Shown here: piece by piece, positions 11,668 to 20,269 of the stretch
Layout of the letters: every line of letters starts with the position of its first letter
Position numbering within the stretch: position 1 is the stretch's first letter
Assembly (NCBI RefSeq): GCF_000142905.1
Contig: NW_013657668.1
Coordinates: 376,912-440,911, forward strand
From: Thecamonas trahens ATCC 50062
Lineage: Eukaryota > Apusozoa > Apusomonadida > Apusomonadidae
Length of the DNA stretch: 64,000 nucleotides
Direction of reading: 5' to 3'
Position numbers and translations under genes: made by a program
The notes under the pieces: generated by a model
Told to the model about the DNA's origin: nothing
Seen by the model: the letters and a program-made list of their open reading frames with translations, nothing else
The model's database searches: none

Positions 11668-12810
11668 ATGGCTGCGACGCGATCTGCCGAGACGGCAGAT
11701 GGCGGAGGGGGACGCGGAGCGAATGGATGCTGCGAGCTGTTTGTTCCAGGTCGGCTGTGTCTTGTCGGCGAGCACTCTGACTGGGCGGCGTCTGCTGATG
11801 CGCCCGGGGCGGCGCTGGTGGTGGCTACCCCGGTGGGATTGCGTGGCCGGGTACAGTGGCGGGTGGGCGAGGCGGCGAGAGGGATGACCATCCGGATTAC
11901 CTCGCAGCTGCCAGACGGGACGGAAGTCGAGGTCGAGGCTGAGAGCGAGGACGCGCTGCGGGCTTTGGCTGCCAACCGTGACAACAAGCTGTGCTACGCG
12001 GCTGGTGCTGCAGCCGAGGTTGTGGCTCGCCGCGAGTGGGCCGAGGCCGGCGCGGCGCGGCAGCTGACATCAGTGGAGATTGCGGTAAGCGTGGCAGGCC
12101 TCCCGCTGGGCAAAGGGCTCTCGTCGTCGGCGGCGCTGTGTGTGCTGGTGGTGAAGGCGCTGGCCGCGGCTGCCGCCGTGGACTGGCCGCCGACTCTGGT
12201 GATGGCCATCGCGCACGCCGGCGAGCTCGCTGCGGGCTCGCCTTGCGGCCTGCTTGACCAGATTGCACCCGCGCATGGGCCGGGCGCGTATCGCGTCGGG
12301 TTTGGTGGCGAAGGCAAGGTGACCGTGGAGCGGGTAGTCGTCGGCGGGCAGATCGCGCTGGTGGTCATTGATCTTGGGGCAGCCAAGGACACGCGGGCGA
12401 TTCTTGAAGGACTACAGCAAGCGTATCCCAATGCACAGAGCGCTGCAGATTGTGCATTGCATGCTCTGCTCTCAGACAAAGCCCGGGCGTTTGTGGCGGC
12501 AGCTGGCGACGCGCTAGTTGGCGGGGACGCAAGACGGCTGGGCAAGGTTCTTGTTGAGGCGCAGCAGGCGTTTGACGAGGTGGCGATTCCGATGGTGCCA
12601 AGCGAGCTCGCAGCGCCGGTGCTACATGGCCTGCTGACGGATGCGACGGTGGGCGAACTTGTGTGGGGCGGCAAGGGGGTGGGATCGCAAGGGGACGGAT
12701 GCGCGCAGTTTGTGGCGCGGAGCGCCGAGGCAGCCGAGGCGCTTGTGACATATGTAGGCGAGACGTATCCGAGCATGAGTGGGCTAGTGCTTTGCCTCGA
12801 GGCCGAGTAG
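11668..12810 (+). CDS. GHMP-family small-molecule kinase (galactokinase/mevalonate kinase superfamily)
   Basis: The protein is 380 aa and starts at ATG 11668. Motif 1 is PGRLCLVGEHSDW, close to the galactokinase-type GR.NLIGEHTDY. Motif 2, the phosphate loop, is GLPLGKGLSSSAAL (nt 12101-12140). Motif 3 is the Gly-rich GGKGVGSQGDGCAQF near the C-terminus (nt 12665-12715). All three ATP-binding and catalytic motifs are intact, so the kinase is expected to be active and cytosolic. The substrate is open: galactokinases normally have a GG.V.P motif after motif 1 that I do not see, so another sugar or an isoprenoid precursor is possible. It converges with the A20/AN1 gene. Confidence 0.75.
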   Translation: MAATRSAETADGGGGRGANGCCELFVPGRLCLVGEHSDWAASADAPGAALVVATPVGLRGRVQWRVGEAARGMTIRITSQLPDGTEVEVEAESEDALRALAANRDNKLCYAAGAAAEVVARREWAEAGAARQLTSVEIAVSVAGLPLGKGLSSSAALCVLVVKALAAAAAVDWPPTLVMAIAHAGELAAGSPCGLLDQIAPAHGPGAYRVGFGGEGKVTVERVVVGGQIALVVIDLGAAKDTRAILEGLQQAYPNAQSAADCALHALLSDKARAFVAAAGDALVGGDARRLGKVLVEAQQAFDEVAIPMVPSELAAPVLHGLLTDATVGELVWGGKGVGSQGDGCAQFVARSAEAAEALVTYVGETYPSMSGLVLCLEAE

Positions 12811-12892
12811 CGTATGTTCACTCTCAGGTGCGCCGCCTAGCCCCACGCGGGGCGGCGCGAAGGGGGGGGGGGGGGGGGATAAAGGAAGAGCG

Positions 12893-13725
12893 CTAGATCT
12901 TGATGATCTTGGTGGTGCGGCCGGTGTTGAGCGAGGCAAGCTGCTTGCGGGCGCGCTCGCGGACGTCGACCTCACATTGGTGAGCGTAGCGATAGCGATG
13001 CTTGCCGCAAAAGACAAAGTCGCACTCGCAGGTGAAGCCATGCAGACCAACCTTCTTGCGGCACTCGTAGCAGCGGTTCTTCTTGCCCTGCGGGCGCTTG
13101 CGCTTGCGCGACTTGCCGCTGCTTGCGGACGCCGTGGCCAAGGGCTGGACAGGAGGCGGGGCAGCCTCTGTGGATGGCGCGGGCACTGGCGCAGGCGCAG
13201 GCGCAGGCGTGGCCGGTATGGGGATAGCTTTGGGCGCCAGCGAGTCGGCGGGGCCGGGAGCGATGGCCGGTGGAGGAAGGGCAGAGGCTTCGGGCGAGTC
13301 TTGCGACAACGTCAGCGCGCCTGGAATGAGTGGCGTTGCTCTCATAGGCACCGGAGCTGACGGACGCGGAACACGATCACCACCGGCCGCAGCCGCATCC
13401 GAGATAGCCTCGGGCGGCAAATCGGCTTTGCGGGCCCGGGGGATGTCCATCGAGGTGAGACCGAGGCACCCTGCCGAGTCTGACCGCGGCTTGGAGGCAG
13501 CAAAGCAGACCGAGCACAGTCCGTCGTTCTGGGCGGTGCTACTCGTGCAAGAGAGGGGGGATGAGTGAGTGTGTGGCTGCGGCACAAGGCTACCCTGAAG
13601 TCAGCCAAATTGTGAATTGGGACATTCTTCGTTCGCCCGAAGAAGGGACTCAGCACAATGGCAATGACATACCCACAGAAGCCACAGCCTGCGGCGCACT
13701 CCAGTCCTGGGTTCTTGGACGTCAT
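12893..13725 (-). CDS. A20/AN1 zinc-finger protein, join(13673..13725, 12893..13538) on minus
   Basis: Two exons give 232 aa. Exon 1 (53 nt, ATG 13725) encodes the first half of an A20 finger (C10-AAG-C14). A GTATGT donor and an acceptor ending TAG at 13539 join it to exon 2, producing C-x3-C-x11-C-x2-C, the exact A20 spacing. A ~140-residue Pro/Ala-rich linker leads to an AN1 finger (about 173-207) with RCYEC, FTCEC, FCGKH and YAHQC ligands, ending in basic IIKI. A20 fingers bind ubiquitin. The A20+AN1 pair defines the ZFAND5/6 and plant stress-associated protein family, which delivers ubiquitinated clients to proteasomes and responds to stress. Without splicing the A20 finger is lost. Confidence 0.85.
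13539..13672 (-). other. Intron of the A20/AN1 gene (134 nt) with tandem acceptor
   Basis: The donor is GTATGT. The acceptor region reads GAG-TAG, i.e. two AG dinucleotides 3 nt apart on the minus strand. Both keep frame; use of the first adds one Ser to the A20 loop. Confidence 0.8.
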
Positions 13726-14188
13726 ATGCGGCGAGCGAGTTCGCTCGACGACAATGACCGTGTAGAGGGTAGGGTGGGGGAGAAGGGGGGTGGGGGTGGG
13801 GGGGGGGGTGGGGGTGGGGGTGACTTTGACTAATACGACGAGTGTACCCGGCTCTGTGCCGCGTTCCGCCCTGGTGGTGGAGGCAAGGCGGGTGACGTTG
13901 GCTGCTGGCGGAGCTCGCGCGCGCGCGTAATTGAGGAACAAACGCGGGGGAGGGGAGGAGAGGTCATGCGGAGCATCACAAATTTTGATGGTGAATGGGA
14001 TTGCCGGGACAATGGCTACCTCTTGTTCGTGAAGCGCATCAATCGCATCAAACCGAGGCGGAGGGGGGACGGGACGAGGAGGGCAGTTGGAGGGCAACAC
14101 GTCTCCTCGCGACAGGCAGGGAGTGGAGCAAGTGAGAGTCAAGCGAGAGAGAGAGAGAGAGAGAGAAAGAGAGTAGAAAAGAACAAGC
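13726..14188. promoter_or_regulatory. Divergent promoter region between A20/AN1 gene and small orphan
   Basis: No gene is supported in this 463-bp gap. It holds G-runs on the plus strand (about 13783-13825), which are poly-C in the sense of the A20/AN1 gene, and an AG dinucleotide microsatellite (about 14143-14173) just before the plus-strand gene. Confidence 0.5.
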
Positions 14189-14500
14189 ATGTCGCTCTTC
14201 CAGAGGCTCTTTGGCCACATCATGTCCGAGGCCCTGGTGGAGAAGCTCTCCGACTCGACAACCTTCCAGCGGTTTGCCGTCCGATCGACGCAGATGGTGC
14301 AGGGAGCTGGACAGAAGGCTGCGGATGTGTCAACGTCTGTCTCATCGGGTGTCAAGACAAAGGTGGTGGGCTCGGTCTCCGAGTCGGAGGCTGCGGCGGC
14401 GGTCAAGTCGGAGCTTGATGCCGTCAAGTCCAAGTGGGCGGCGGCCAAGGCCGAGTTTGTCTCGTCGGTCAAGGAGGTTGCCGACAAGTACAACAAGTGA
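14189..14500 (+). CDS. Small hypothetical helical protein (103 aa)
   Basis: The ATG follows an AG-rich leader. The sequence starts MSLFQRLFGHIMSEALVEKL, an amphipathic segment, and continues as Ala/Lys/Ser-rich helix (SEAAAAVKSELDAVKSKW) to a Lys end. There is no TM segment. The amphipathic, acid-poor N-terminus could be a mitochondrial or membrane-surface targeting element; this is inference. Codon use is G/C-ending as in neighbouring genes, and it stands between two promoter-like gaps, so I believe it is a real gene. I do not recognise the family. Confidence 0.6.
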   Translation: MSLFQRLFGHIMSEALVEKLSDSTTFQRFAVRSTQMVQGAGQKAADVSTSVSSGVKTKVVGSVSESEAAAAVKSELDAVKSKWAAAKAEFVSSVKEVADKYNK

Positions 14501-15061
14501 ACAAGTGAACACCATCTGATCTATGCTGTATCTGCTACTTGGGGGGAGGGGGGGGGGGGGGGGAGGGGGATGCGCTTGTCGGGCTGCTCGAGGCGATCGG
14601 GAGGGCAAGCATCGGGGGCCAATTGAGACGATCTGGGGATAGCCAACACGGCCGATTGAGACGATCTGGGGCAGACATCGGCCTCTCTTTGTCAGCCATC
14701 ATCGGCTTGCAGCCTACCTCCTGTCGATCTCGGTCATCGATGGGCGACTGTTGACCATCCCGGATCCCGGTCCACACACGGCAAGCCACACACAGTGTCG
14801 AGCGACACACACAACTACACACACACGCACAGTCACACCAGTGACACAAGCATAATGACAGATGGCGTGGTGATGATAAGGATGGCACGATGCCTGTGGC
14901 GGTAGCCGTCGATCAACTGTGCCAATGGCGGCTGGCGGCGCAGGCGGTGACAAAGACGGAGGGAGGGAAGAAGGGGCGAGGAACAAGCAGACAGTGGTCA
15001 CTGCTCTCCAGATCGGGGGGGGAGGGAAGAGGAAGCAGGCCGAGTAGCCAACCGCAACAAT
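14501..15061. other. Intergenic region with G-run and short direct repeats
   Basis: No convincing gene. It contains a G-rich run (about 14540-14569), a duplicated ~15-bp segment (TTGAGACGATCTGGG at about 14622 and 14656), CA-rich dinucleotide stretches (about 14773-14830) and another G-run (about 15014-15025) shortly before the carrier gene. It probably includes the 3' UTR of the orphan and the carrier promoter. Confidence 0.45.
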
Positions 15062-16411
15062 ATGGAGGAGGAGGCCAAAGGCATCCAAGAGCGTGAGACA
15101 CCCATACTTAAGCATGTTAATGCGCTGCTGACGGTGCATGGACTGCCACGCCACCCGCGGGCAGAGCTAAAGCGAGTCCTTGCGGCGTACGACCTCAACA
15201 CTGACGGAGCGCTCGACGCTAGTGAGCTGCGGCTGCTGGTCCATGACATGTATGCTGTGGCCATTGCTGAGGCTGCTGACAAGGGTGCGCCCGAGTGGTA
15301 CCTCCGCAAGGCCCGCAAGGCCCTCGAGTCGTCGCGTGGAGAGTCTGCCGTCGCTGCCGCTGTCCACGAGCTCCTCGACCTGCAGGCCGCACACGGTGGT
15401 GTCCTTGACTGGGACGCCTTTGTTGACACTCTTGAGCAGCAGAGCACAGAATCGGCCATCCGCCGCTCCAAGTACTGGCGCCTCGCTCCGATCTGCGACA
15501 TCAAAATCGTGCTCGACGATTTTGTCGATCCCTATCGCAAGGTCAAGATCTTTGTGGCTGGCGGCATGGCTGGCGCCGTGTCCAAGACCGTCGGTGCTCC
15601 ACTCTCTCGCGTCACCATCTTGCGCCAGACCGCCACCCAGCGCGGTGTTGCCAGCCAGCCGTCGGTCGCTGCCATGGTCCGTGACATCTGGGCCCGTGAG
15701 GGCCTCCGCGGCTTGTTCCGTGGGAACGGCCTCGATGTCCTGCGATCCATACCGTCGCAGGGCATCACTTGGCTGGCGTACGACGTTTTCAAGTCGCTTC
15801 TTCGCGAGTACGACACATCCGATTCCCAGTCAGCGTCGCGGTTTGCCGCCGGCGGCCTCGCTGGGTGCGTCGCCATTCTCACCACCTATCCGCTCGATCT
15901 CATGCGGACCCGCATTGTGTGCTCCACCAGCAGTGCTGCTGGTGCCGAACCGTCGGTCGTCGGCGAGCTCCTCCGCGTTGCCCGCTCTCAAGGCCCGCTG
16001 GCACTCTACCGCGGTGCCGGCATTGCCTGCCTGGAGAAGGGTCCGTCACTGGCCATCTCGCTCGGCATGGCCGACGTGCTCTCGACCAAGCTCCGCGCCG
16101 CCGGCGCACCCGACTCGATGCTCACGTCGTTGGCGTCGGGCGTCGCCGCCGGCGCACTCGCCTCGTCGGCCACCTACCCGGCCGACCTGGTGATGAAGAA
16201 CCTCCAGCTCGACGGTGCTGCCGGCTCGACGCGCCAGTACCTGGGCGTCGGCGACTGCATCACCAAGCTCTTCCTCCGCTCCGGCATCCGCGGCTTTTAC
16301 CGCGGACTCTCGGCACAGCTGATGAAGAGCATGCCCATGGCCGGCGCCTCGTTTGGTGTCTACTCGCAGGCCCGTTCCTGGCTCGGCCTCTACCACGTGC
16401 CGGACGCGTGA
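15062..16411 (+). CDS. EF-hand mitochondrial carrier (SLC25A24/SCaMC-like)
   Basis: The protein is 449 aa. An N-terminal regulatory part has one canonical EF-hand loop (DLNTDGALDASE, residues 44-55) and a degenerate second one (GGVLDWDAFVDTL). A linker rich in W-R-L-A-P leads to three ~100-residue carrier repeats. Signature helices are PLSRVTILRQ (repeat 1), PLDLMRTR (repeat 2, intact Px[DE]xx[KR]) and PADLVMKN (repeat 3). The architecture is that of Ca2+-regulated ATP-Mg/Pi carriers of the inner mitochondrial membrane. Animal SCaMC proteins have four EF-hands, so this one is reduced. The stop overlaps an AATAAA. Confidence 0.88.
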   Translation: MEEEAKGIQERETPILKHVNALLTVHGLPRHPRAELKRVLAAYDLNTDGALDASELRLLVHDMYAVAIAEAADKGAPEWYLRKARKALESSRGESAVAAAVHELLDLQAAHGGVLDWDAFVDTLEQQSTESAIRRSKYWRLAPICDIKIVLDDFVDPYRKVKIFVAGGMAGAVSKTVGAPLSRVTILRQTATQRGVASQPSVAAMVRDIWAREGLRGLFRGNGLDVLRSIPSQGITWLAYDVFKSLLREYDTSDSQSASRFAAGGLAGCVAILTTYPLDLMRTRIVCSTSSAAGAEPSVVGELLRVARSQGPLALYRGAGIACLEKGPSLAISLGMADVLSTKLRAAGAPDSMLTSLASGVAAGALASSATYPADLVMKNLQLDGAAGSTRQYLGVGDCITKLFLRSGIRGFYRGLSAQLMKSMPMAGASFGVYSQARSWLGLYHVPDA

Positions 16412-16416
16412 ATAAA
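16411..16416 (+). terminator. Polyadenylation signal AATAAA of the carrier gene
   Basis: AATAAA overlaps the last base of the TGA stop codon. Only 44 bp separate this stop from the convergent SDR stop, so cleavage must occur inside or beyond the neighbouring gene's 3' end. Confidence 0.5.
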
Positions 16417-16455
16417 GAGCTCAGGTGAGGCCGCAGTTAGGCGTGTGGTTTACAG

Positions 16456-17406
16456 TTACAGCTTTGCCTTGCGCTTGGCGTTCCAGTCAACAAGCTCGGG
16501 AAAGAACGGGCGGATGTAGACGGCGAGATAGGCGAGGAATGGAAAGTAGACCTTGCGCCGGCCGTGATCGATAGCGTCCATCACGTGGTCGAGGCACTCG
16601 TCAACGGGCATGCGGTCATCCCCCTCGGTGCCCGAAGATTCACCCGCCACATCTTGTGAGGTCATGTTGAGGACCAAGTTGTCACGAAACGCCGTCTTAA
16701 CCGACGGCGGGCAGACGATGGTGATCTGGACATCCGACTCGTTGACCTCCATCCGCAGCGCCTCAAAGAAGCCGGTCACCGCAAACTTGGAGGCGCAGTA
16801 GCCGGCACGATACGGCAGGCCGATTTCGCCCGAGAGTGACGACATGACCACGATCTGGCCCTTGCCGGCAATAAGGTGTGGAAGTGCGGCCTTGGTCACG
16901 TACACCGCGCCAAAGAAGTTGATCCGCATCAGTGTCTCCAGCACCGACATGTCGTCGGTGGCCTGGAACAGAGCATGGGCGCCGACGCCCGCTGAGAGCA
17001 CCACAATATCAATGCGGCCAAAGGCGTCCAGTGCGGAAGCCACCAGCGCGACCGCCTCGTCCTCCACCGCCACATCGGTGGGCACAACCACAGGCAGCGG
17101 CGTGCCTGGCGGAGCCACAGCCGCACACGCCGCCGCCACGCCTGCCAGCCGTGCCTCGCCTCGTGCCGCAAGCACCAATCGGGCGCCTCGCGCAGCATAC
17201 CGGAGCGCAAGCCCGGCCCCCAACCCCGACGATCCGCCAGTGATGACCACCACCGGTGCCTTCCGTGGCACCGTCGTCCGTCGATAGTACCGTGCCTCCC
17301 GCAGCGTCTTGGCTCCCCGCCACGCCACCGCCAGTCCAGCCAGCGAGAGTCCCGCTGCGGTCAGCGCCGCCTTGCCTGCCCGCACCACCACTTGAGGTAT
17401 GCTCAT
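16456..17406 (-). CDS. Membrane-anchored short-chain dehydrogenase/reductase (DHRS7-like)
   Basis: The protein is 316 aa from ATG 17406. A hydrophobic N-terminal helix (AALTAAGLSLAGLAVAW) and a basic R-rich flank suggest ER anchoring. The Rossmann fold follows: cofactor motif TGGSSGLG (about residues 56-63), LSAGVG in place of the usual NNAG, the catalytic Ser in VVMSSLSGEIG and the active-site YCASK. A hydrophobic C-terminus with FPFLAYLAVYIRPFFPEL resembles DHRS7/DHRS7B and 11-beta-HSD1 tails. It should act as an NADP(H)-dependent oxidoreductase on lipids or steroids; the substrate is unknown. Confidence 0.85.
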   Translation of the reverse strand: MSIPQVVVRAGKAALTAAGLSLAGLAVAWRGAKTLREARYYRRTTVPRKAPVVVITGGSSGLGAGLALRYAARGARLVLAARGEARLAGVAAACAAVAPPGTPLPVVVPTDVAVEDEAVALVASALDAFGRIDIVVLSAGVGAHALFQATDDMSVLETLMRINFFGAVYVTKAALPHLIAGKGQIVVMSSLSGEIGLPYRAGYCASKFAVTGFFEALRMEVNESDVQITIVCPPSVKTAFRDNLVLNMTSQDVAGESSGTEGDDRMPVDECLDHVMDAIDHGRRKVYFPFLAYLAVYIRPFFPELVDWNAKRKAKL

Positions 17407-17595
17407 AACCTCTTGTCCGCCAGCCGCTTTCCTCTCTCGAGTCGGCTGTCCTACTCTAGGTCCTGCTCCTGGCTGTCTGCTCTCCGCCCGTGACCTTCCA
17501 ATCTGCCGCTGTCCGCTGCCGCACCCACGCAGCTGGCACGCGACAAGGGGAATCGGCGCATGTATTATTGCTGCAGGTTGCGAGACAGAGAGCCA

Positions 17596-20127
17596 TCACG
17601 AGTGGGCAAGGAGGACGTCGGCAACGTCCGCGACAGTGAGGGCACAGGTCGGGGCGCGGAGGGCAGTCTCGATGACGGCGAGGAGATCGACGGCGGTCAT
17701 CGACGACGGAACAAGGCGCCAGAGCCGTGGGAGCCACTGCTGGGCTGTGGTCGAAGCCAGGACTGCGATGGCCAAGCTGGAGAACAGCGCTTCCTCGCTC
17801 GGAACGCCAGGCGCCAGCTCAGCACCACCGAGCGCGTCCTCGACGAGCACAAAGGCGGCGTCAAAGTCGGCGCGAGCGACGTAGACCTGGACAGCCTGCG
17901 GCACTTCAAGCGCGAGTGCATACAGCTCGGCGACAGCCGACGCCACATCCTGATCGGCTGCAGCAATGGCGCCTAGCGCGTGGCCAAGCTGCGCGGCGGC
18001 GAGGTAGGCAGCGCACTGCCGCGGCTCTGGCGCCAGCGCCAGCGACCGCACCGCACCGACAACTGCTGATGGGCGGTGAAGAAAGAGGGCGAGGACCACA
18101 AGCTCGAAAAGGCTCGCCTCACAATCGTCCCCTGAATGGAGCGCAAGGCCGGGATGAGTGTCGGCAAACGGGCGGGCTTCGCCACCCTTGACGGGCGAGG
18201 CGTGGGCTTGCAGCAGCGACGAGTACGCCGATACAGCGGCCGACGTCTCTTTCTCGCAGCGCAGGTGCGGCACGAGCCGGCCACTCGCCAGCGCGGCAGG
18301 AAGCAGGGCGTCGAGAACTGGCCCGGGCGCAGCCCGGATCCATGCAGCCAGGATCGAGAGTGGCATCTCCACGAGCCGAGCATGCGGTACAGGACGGTTG
18401 GGCATGTGTGGGCCAAGTGCGTCCGGCAGCTGTCGGCTTGCTGGCTCACTGTACCTGCAAGCCTTGGTCCGCGCCTCGAGATAAGCCACGAACTCGGCCT
18501 TGAGCACGCGATTGAGCGGAGTAAAGGTGTGGAAACTGAGACGGGCATCGTCGACAGCATCCGCAACAGCAGCATCAGCGGTTGCGCCGGCCAGCGCTCC
18601 GGGCAACAGTGCCAGCATGAGCGCAGGATTCTGCACAAAGTCGAGGACGGCGGCCGCGACATCGGCCAGAAGCTCAGCCTGGGTAGAAGCACCCTCGCCG
18701 CGCGGCGCGGTCTCGAGCGCAGCCTGGGCTTCAAACCCGGCGTCGAGCAAGTACTTTGCAGTATGCCGCGGCAGCGACCATGCCTCGCACAGGCGCGCGG
18801 CGTCGCGGAGGAGGTGCGACGTCACCGACGGCTCGACAAGCCGAGCAGCGCGCGTGCTGACGTTGGACAGGCGGAGGAGAAACATGCCACCCGAGCCCCA
18901 GACGCCCACGTCACCCGGCCCAAGACGCCGGCCATCGGCGACCGACGGCACAACGACAAGAGTCCCGCGCAAGTCGGCAAGGCTCACCCCACTGGGATAC
19001 GCGATCTTGCCCAACAGGCTGCCGTGGGCAACATGGTAGATGCCGAGGGCAGCTGGCGCAACAAGACCAACAACCTCACGGGTTGCCACCAGCGCCTTGG
19101 CCTGCAACGGATCCCAAGGTGCGCCATCTGAGCCCAGGCCGGGCGGTGATGGGACTTGATGTAGGCAGCCGAGCGGCTGAGCACGGAGAACAACGCGCTT
19201 TGGCATTGAAGACTGGGTGTCCGGCGCCGACACCACGTACAGCCGGCCACTCAAAGTAAGGACAACAAGCTCGCCGGTCGAGGTGTGAATGGTCGACGCA
19301 ATGACAGGGCCGTCAAGGCTCGAAGGAGCAAGCTCGGCAGCGGCAAGCCGGTCGCGAGACACACTGGCGTAGGCTACCGACCAATCCTCGTCGGTGGCTA
19401 CCATCCACAGGTTCGATCGCGAGCCAAGGAGCGCCGAGAGGCCACAGACCGAAGAGCGGAGCTCGACGACGGGCGGCCATGGAGCATCAGCGTGGACTGG
19501 GAGCGCAAGAGCGCAGATCCGTGAGCCCGAATCAACATCCCGGTTCTTGGGCGCGGCAGACTCGTCATCAGACTCGTCGTCCGAGCCGCGGCTGGTGACA
19601 CTCGAGAGTACCGGCGGATCAGCGTCTGCCCAGACCACGACCCGTGCTTCCGGAACGTAGGCCGAGGCAGCGACGGAGCCAAGGCGGGGAACATCACAGC
19701 GAGCGTAGGGCAGCCAGGGTGAGGTGCCATCACACGGGGCATCGCTTGGCTTGGTCCAGACCGAGACAGCATCCGGTGCAGCTTCGATAACCACCAGGTG
19801 CAGGAGGCCCTTTGCATCCGGGGCGAGAAAGACAGCGACAGCAGGCGTTGGGAGCGAGTGGACGAGCCAGGGACCGGCCGGTGGCGGGGCGTCTGGCACC
19901 TCTGCCCCGACTAGCCAATCAGCAAGTGCTTGGCCTGCTTCGGGTGAGTGGACAGCGTTGGTCACCGCCACCACGCTTCGTCCGCCATGGACAGCCACCA
20001 CAAGGTGGCCTGTGGCGGCAGCGACAGCAGTGACCGACGCCTGCCCACCGGCAAGAGCTGCTCCGCCCGGGAGGCACGCCCATACTGGTGCAATAGGCGC
20101 AAGGCTGCCCACGGAGCTTCCGGCCAT
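17596..20127 (-). CDS. Large hypothetical protein, predicted beta-propeller plus alpha-solenoid
   Basis: The frame extends to an ATG at 20322, but that overlaps the neighbouring gene's stop, so I use ATG 20127 (MAGSSVGSLAP), giving 843 aa. The first ~400 residues alternate short beta-like stretches (LVVLTLSGRLYVVS, LWMVATDEDWSVAYASV) as in a propeller; the rest is Ala/Leu-rich helix. An acidic, Ser-rich insert sits at about residue 180. This two-part layout is common in membrane-trafficking coats and BLOC subunits. HPS6 is one candidate, but no diagnostic motif supports it and I leave it unnamed. Read-through of more than 2.5 kb and third-position GC bias argue the gene is real. Confidence 0.65.
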   Translation of the reverse strand: MAGSSVGSLAPIAPVWACLPGGAALAGGQASVTAVAAATGHLVVAVHGGRSVVAVTNAVHSPEAGQALADWLVGAEVPDAPPPAGPWLVHSLPTPAVAVFLAPDAKGLLHLVVIEAAPDAVSVWTKPSDAPCDGTSPWLPYARCDVPRLGSVAASAYVPEARVVVWADADPPVLSSVTSRGSDDESDDESAAPKNRDVDSGSRICALALPVHADAPWPPVVELRSSVCGLSALLGSRSNLWMVATDEDWSVAYASVSRDRLAAAELAPSSLDGPVIASTIHTSTGELVVLTLSGRLYVVSAPDTQSSMPKRVVLRAQPLGCLHQVPSPPGLGSDGAPWDPLQAKALVATREVVGLVAPAALGIYHVAHGSLLGKIAYPSGVSLADLRGTLVVVPSVADGRRLGPGDVGVWGSGGMFLLRLSNVSTRAARLVEPSVTSHLLRDAARLCEAWSLPRHTAKYLLDAGFEAQAALETAPRGEGASTQAELLADVAAAVLDFVQNPALMLALLPGALAGATADAAVADAVDDARLSFHTFTPLNRVLKAEFVAYLEARTKACRYSEPASRQLPDALGPHMPNRPVPHARLVEMPLSILAAWIRAAPGPVLDALLPAALASGRLVPHLRCEKETSAAVSAYSSLLQAHASPVKGGEARPFADTHPGLALHSGDDCEASLFELVVLALFLHRPSAVVGAVRSLALAPEPRQCAAYLAAAQLGHALGAIAAADQDVASAVAELYALALEVPQAVQVYVARADFDAAFVLVEDALGGAELAPGVPSEEALFSSLAIAVLASTTAQQWLPRLWRLVPSSMTAVDLLAVIETALRAPTCALTVADVADVLLAHS

Positions 20128-20269
20128 GGAGGTGGAGAGTGGCGTGAGGTGAGAGGGGTGTGACTCGCTGGTTAGTGGCGAACGATTCGCGGGAGCGGGG
20201 TGCGGGCAGAGACGGCAGCGGACTAATGAGGCACAGATACTGGGTGGTAGAGTACATTGGGGATCAGGA

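Noticed and set aside
13342..14496. 384-codon minus-strand open frame
   Set aside because: It crosses the A20/AN1 first exon, its intron and the opposite strand of the 103-aa gene, and its translation is low-complexity without any domain. The spliced A20/AN1 model explains the region better.
14189..14500. Assigning the 103-aa protein to a named mitochondrial family
   Set aside because: The amphipathic start is suggestive but no diagnostic motif is present.
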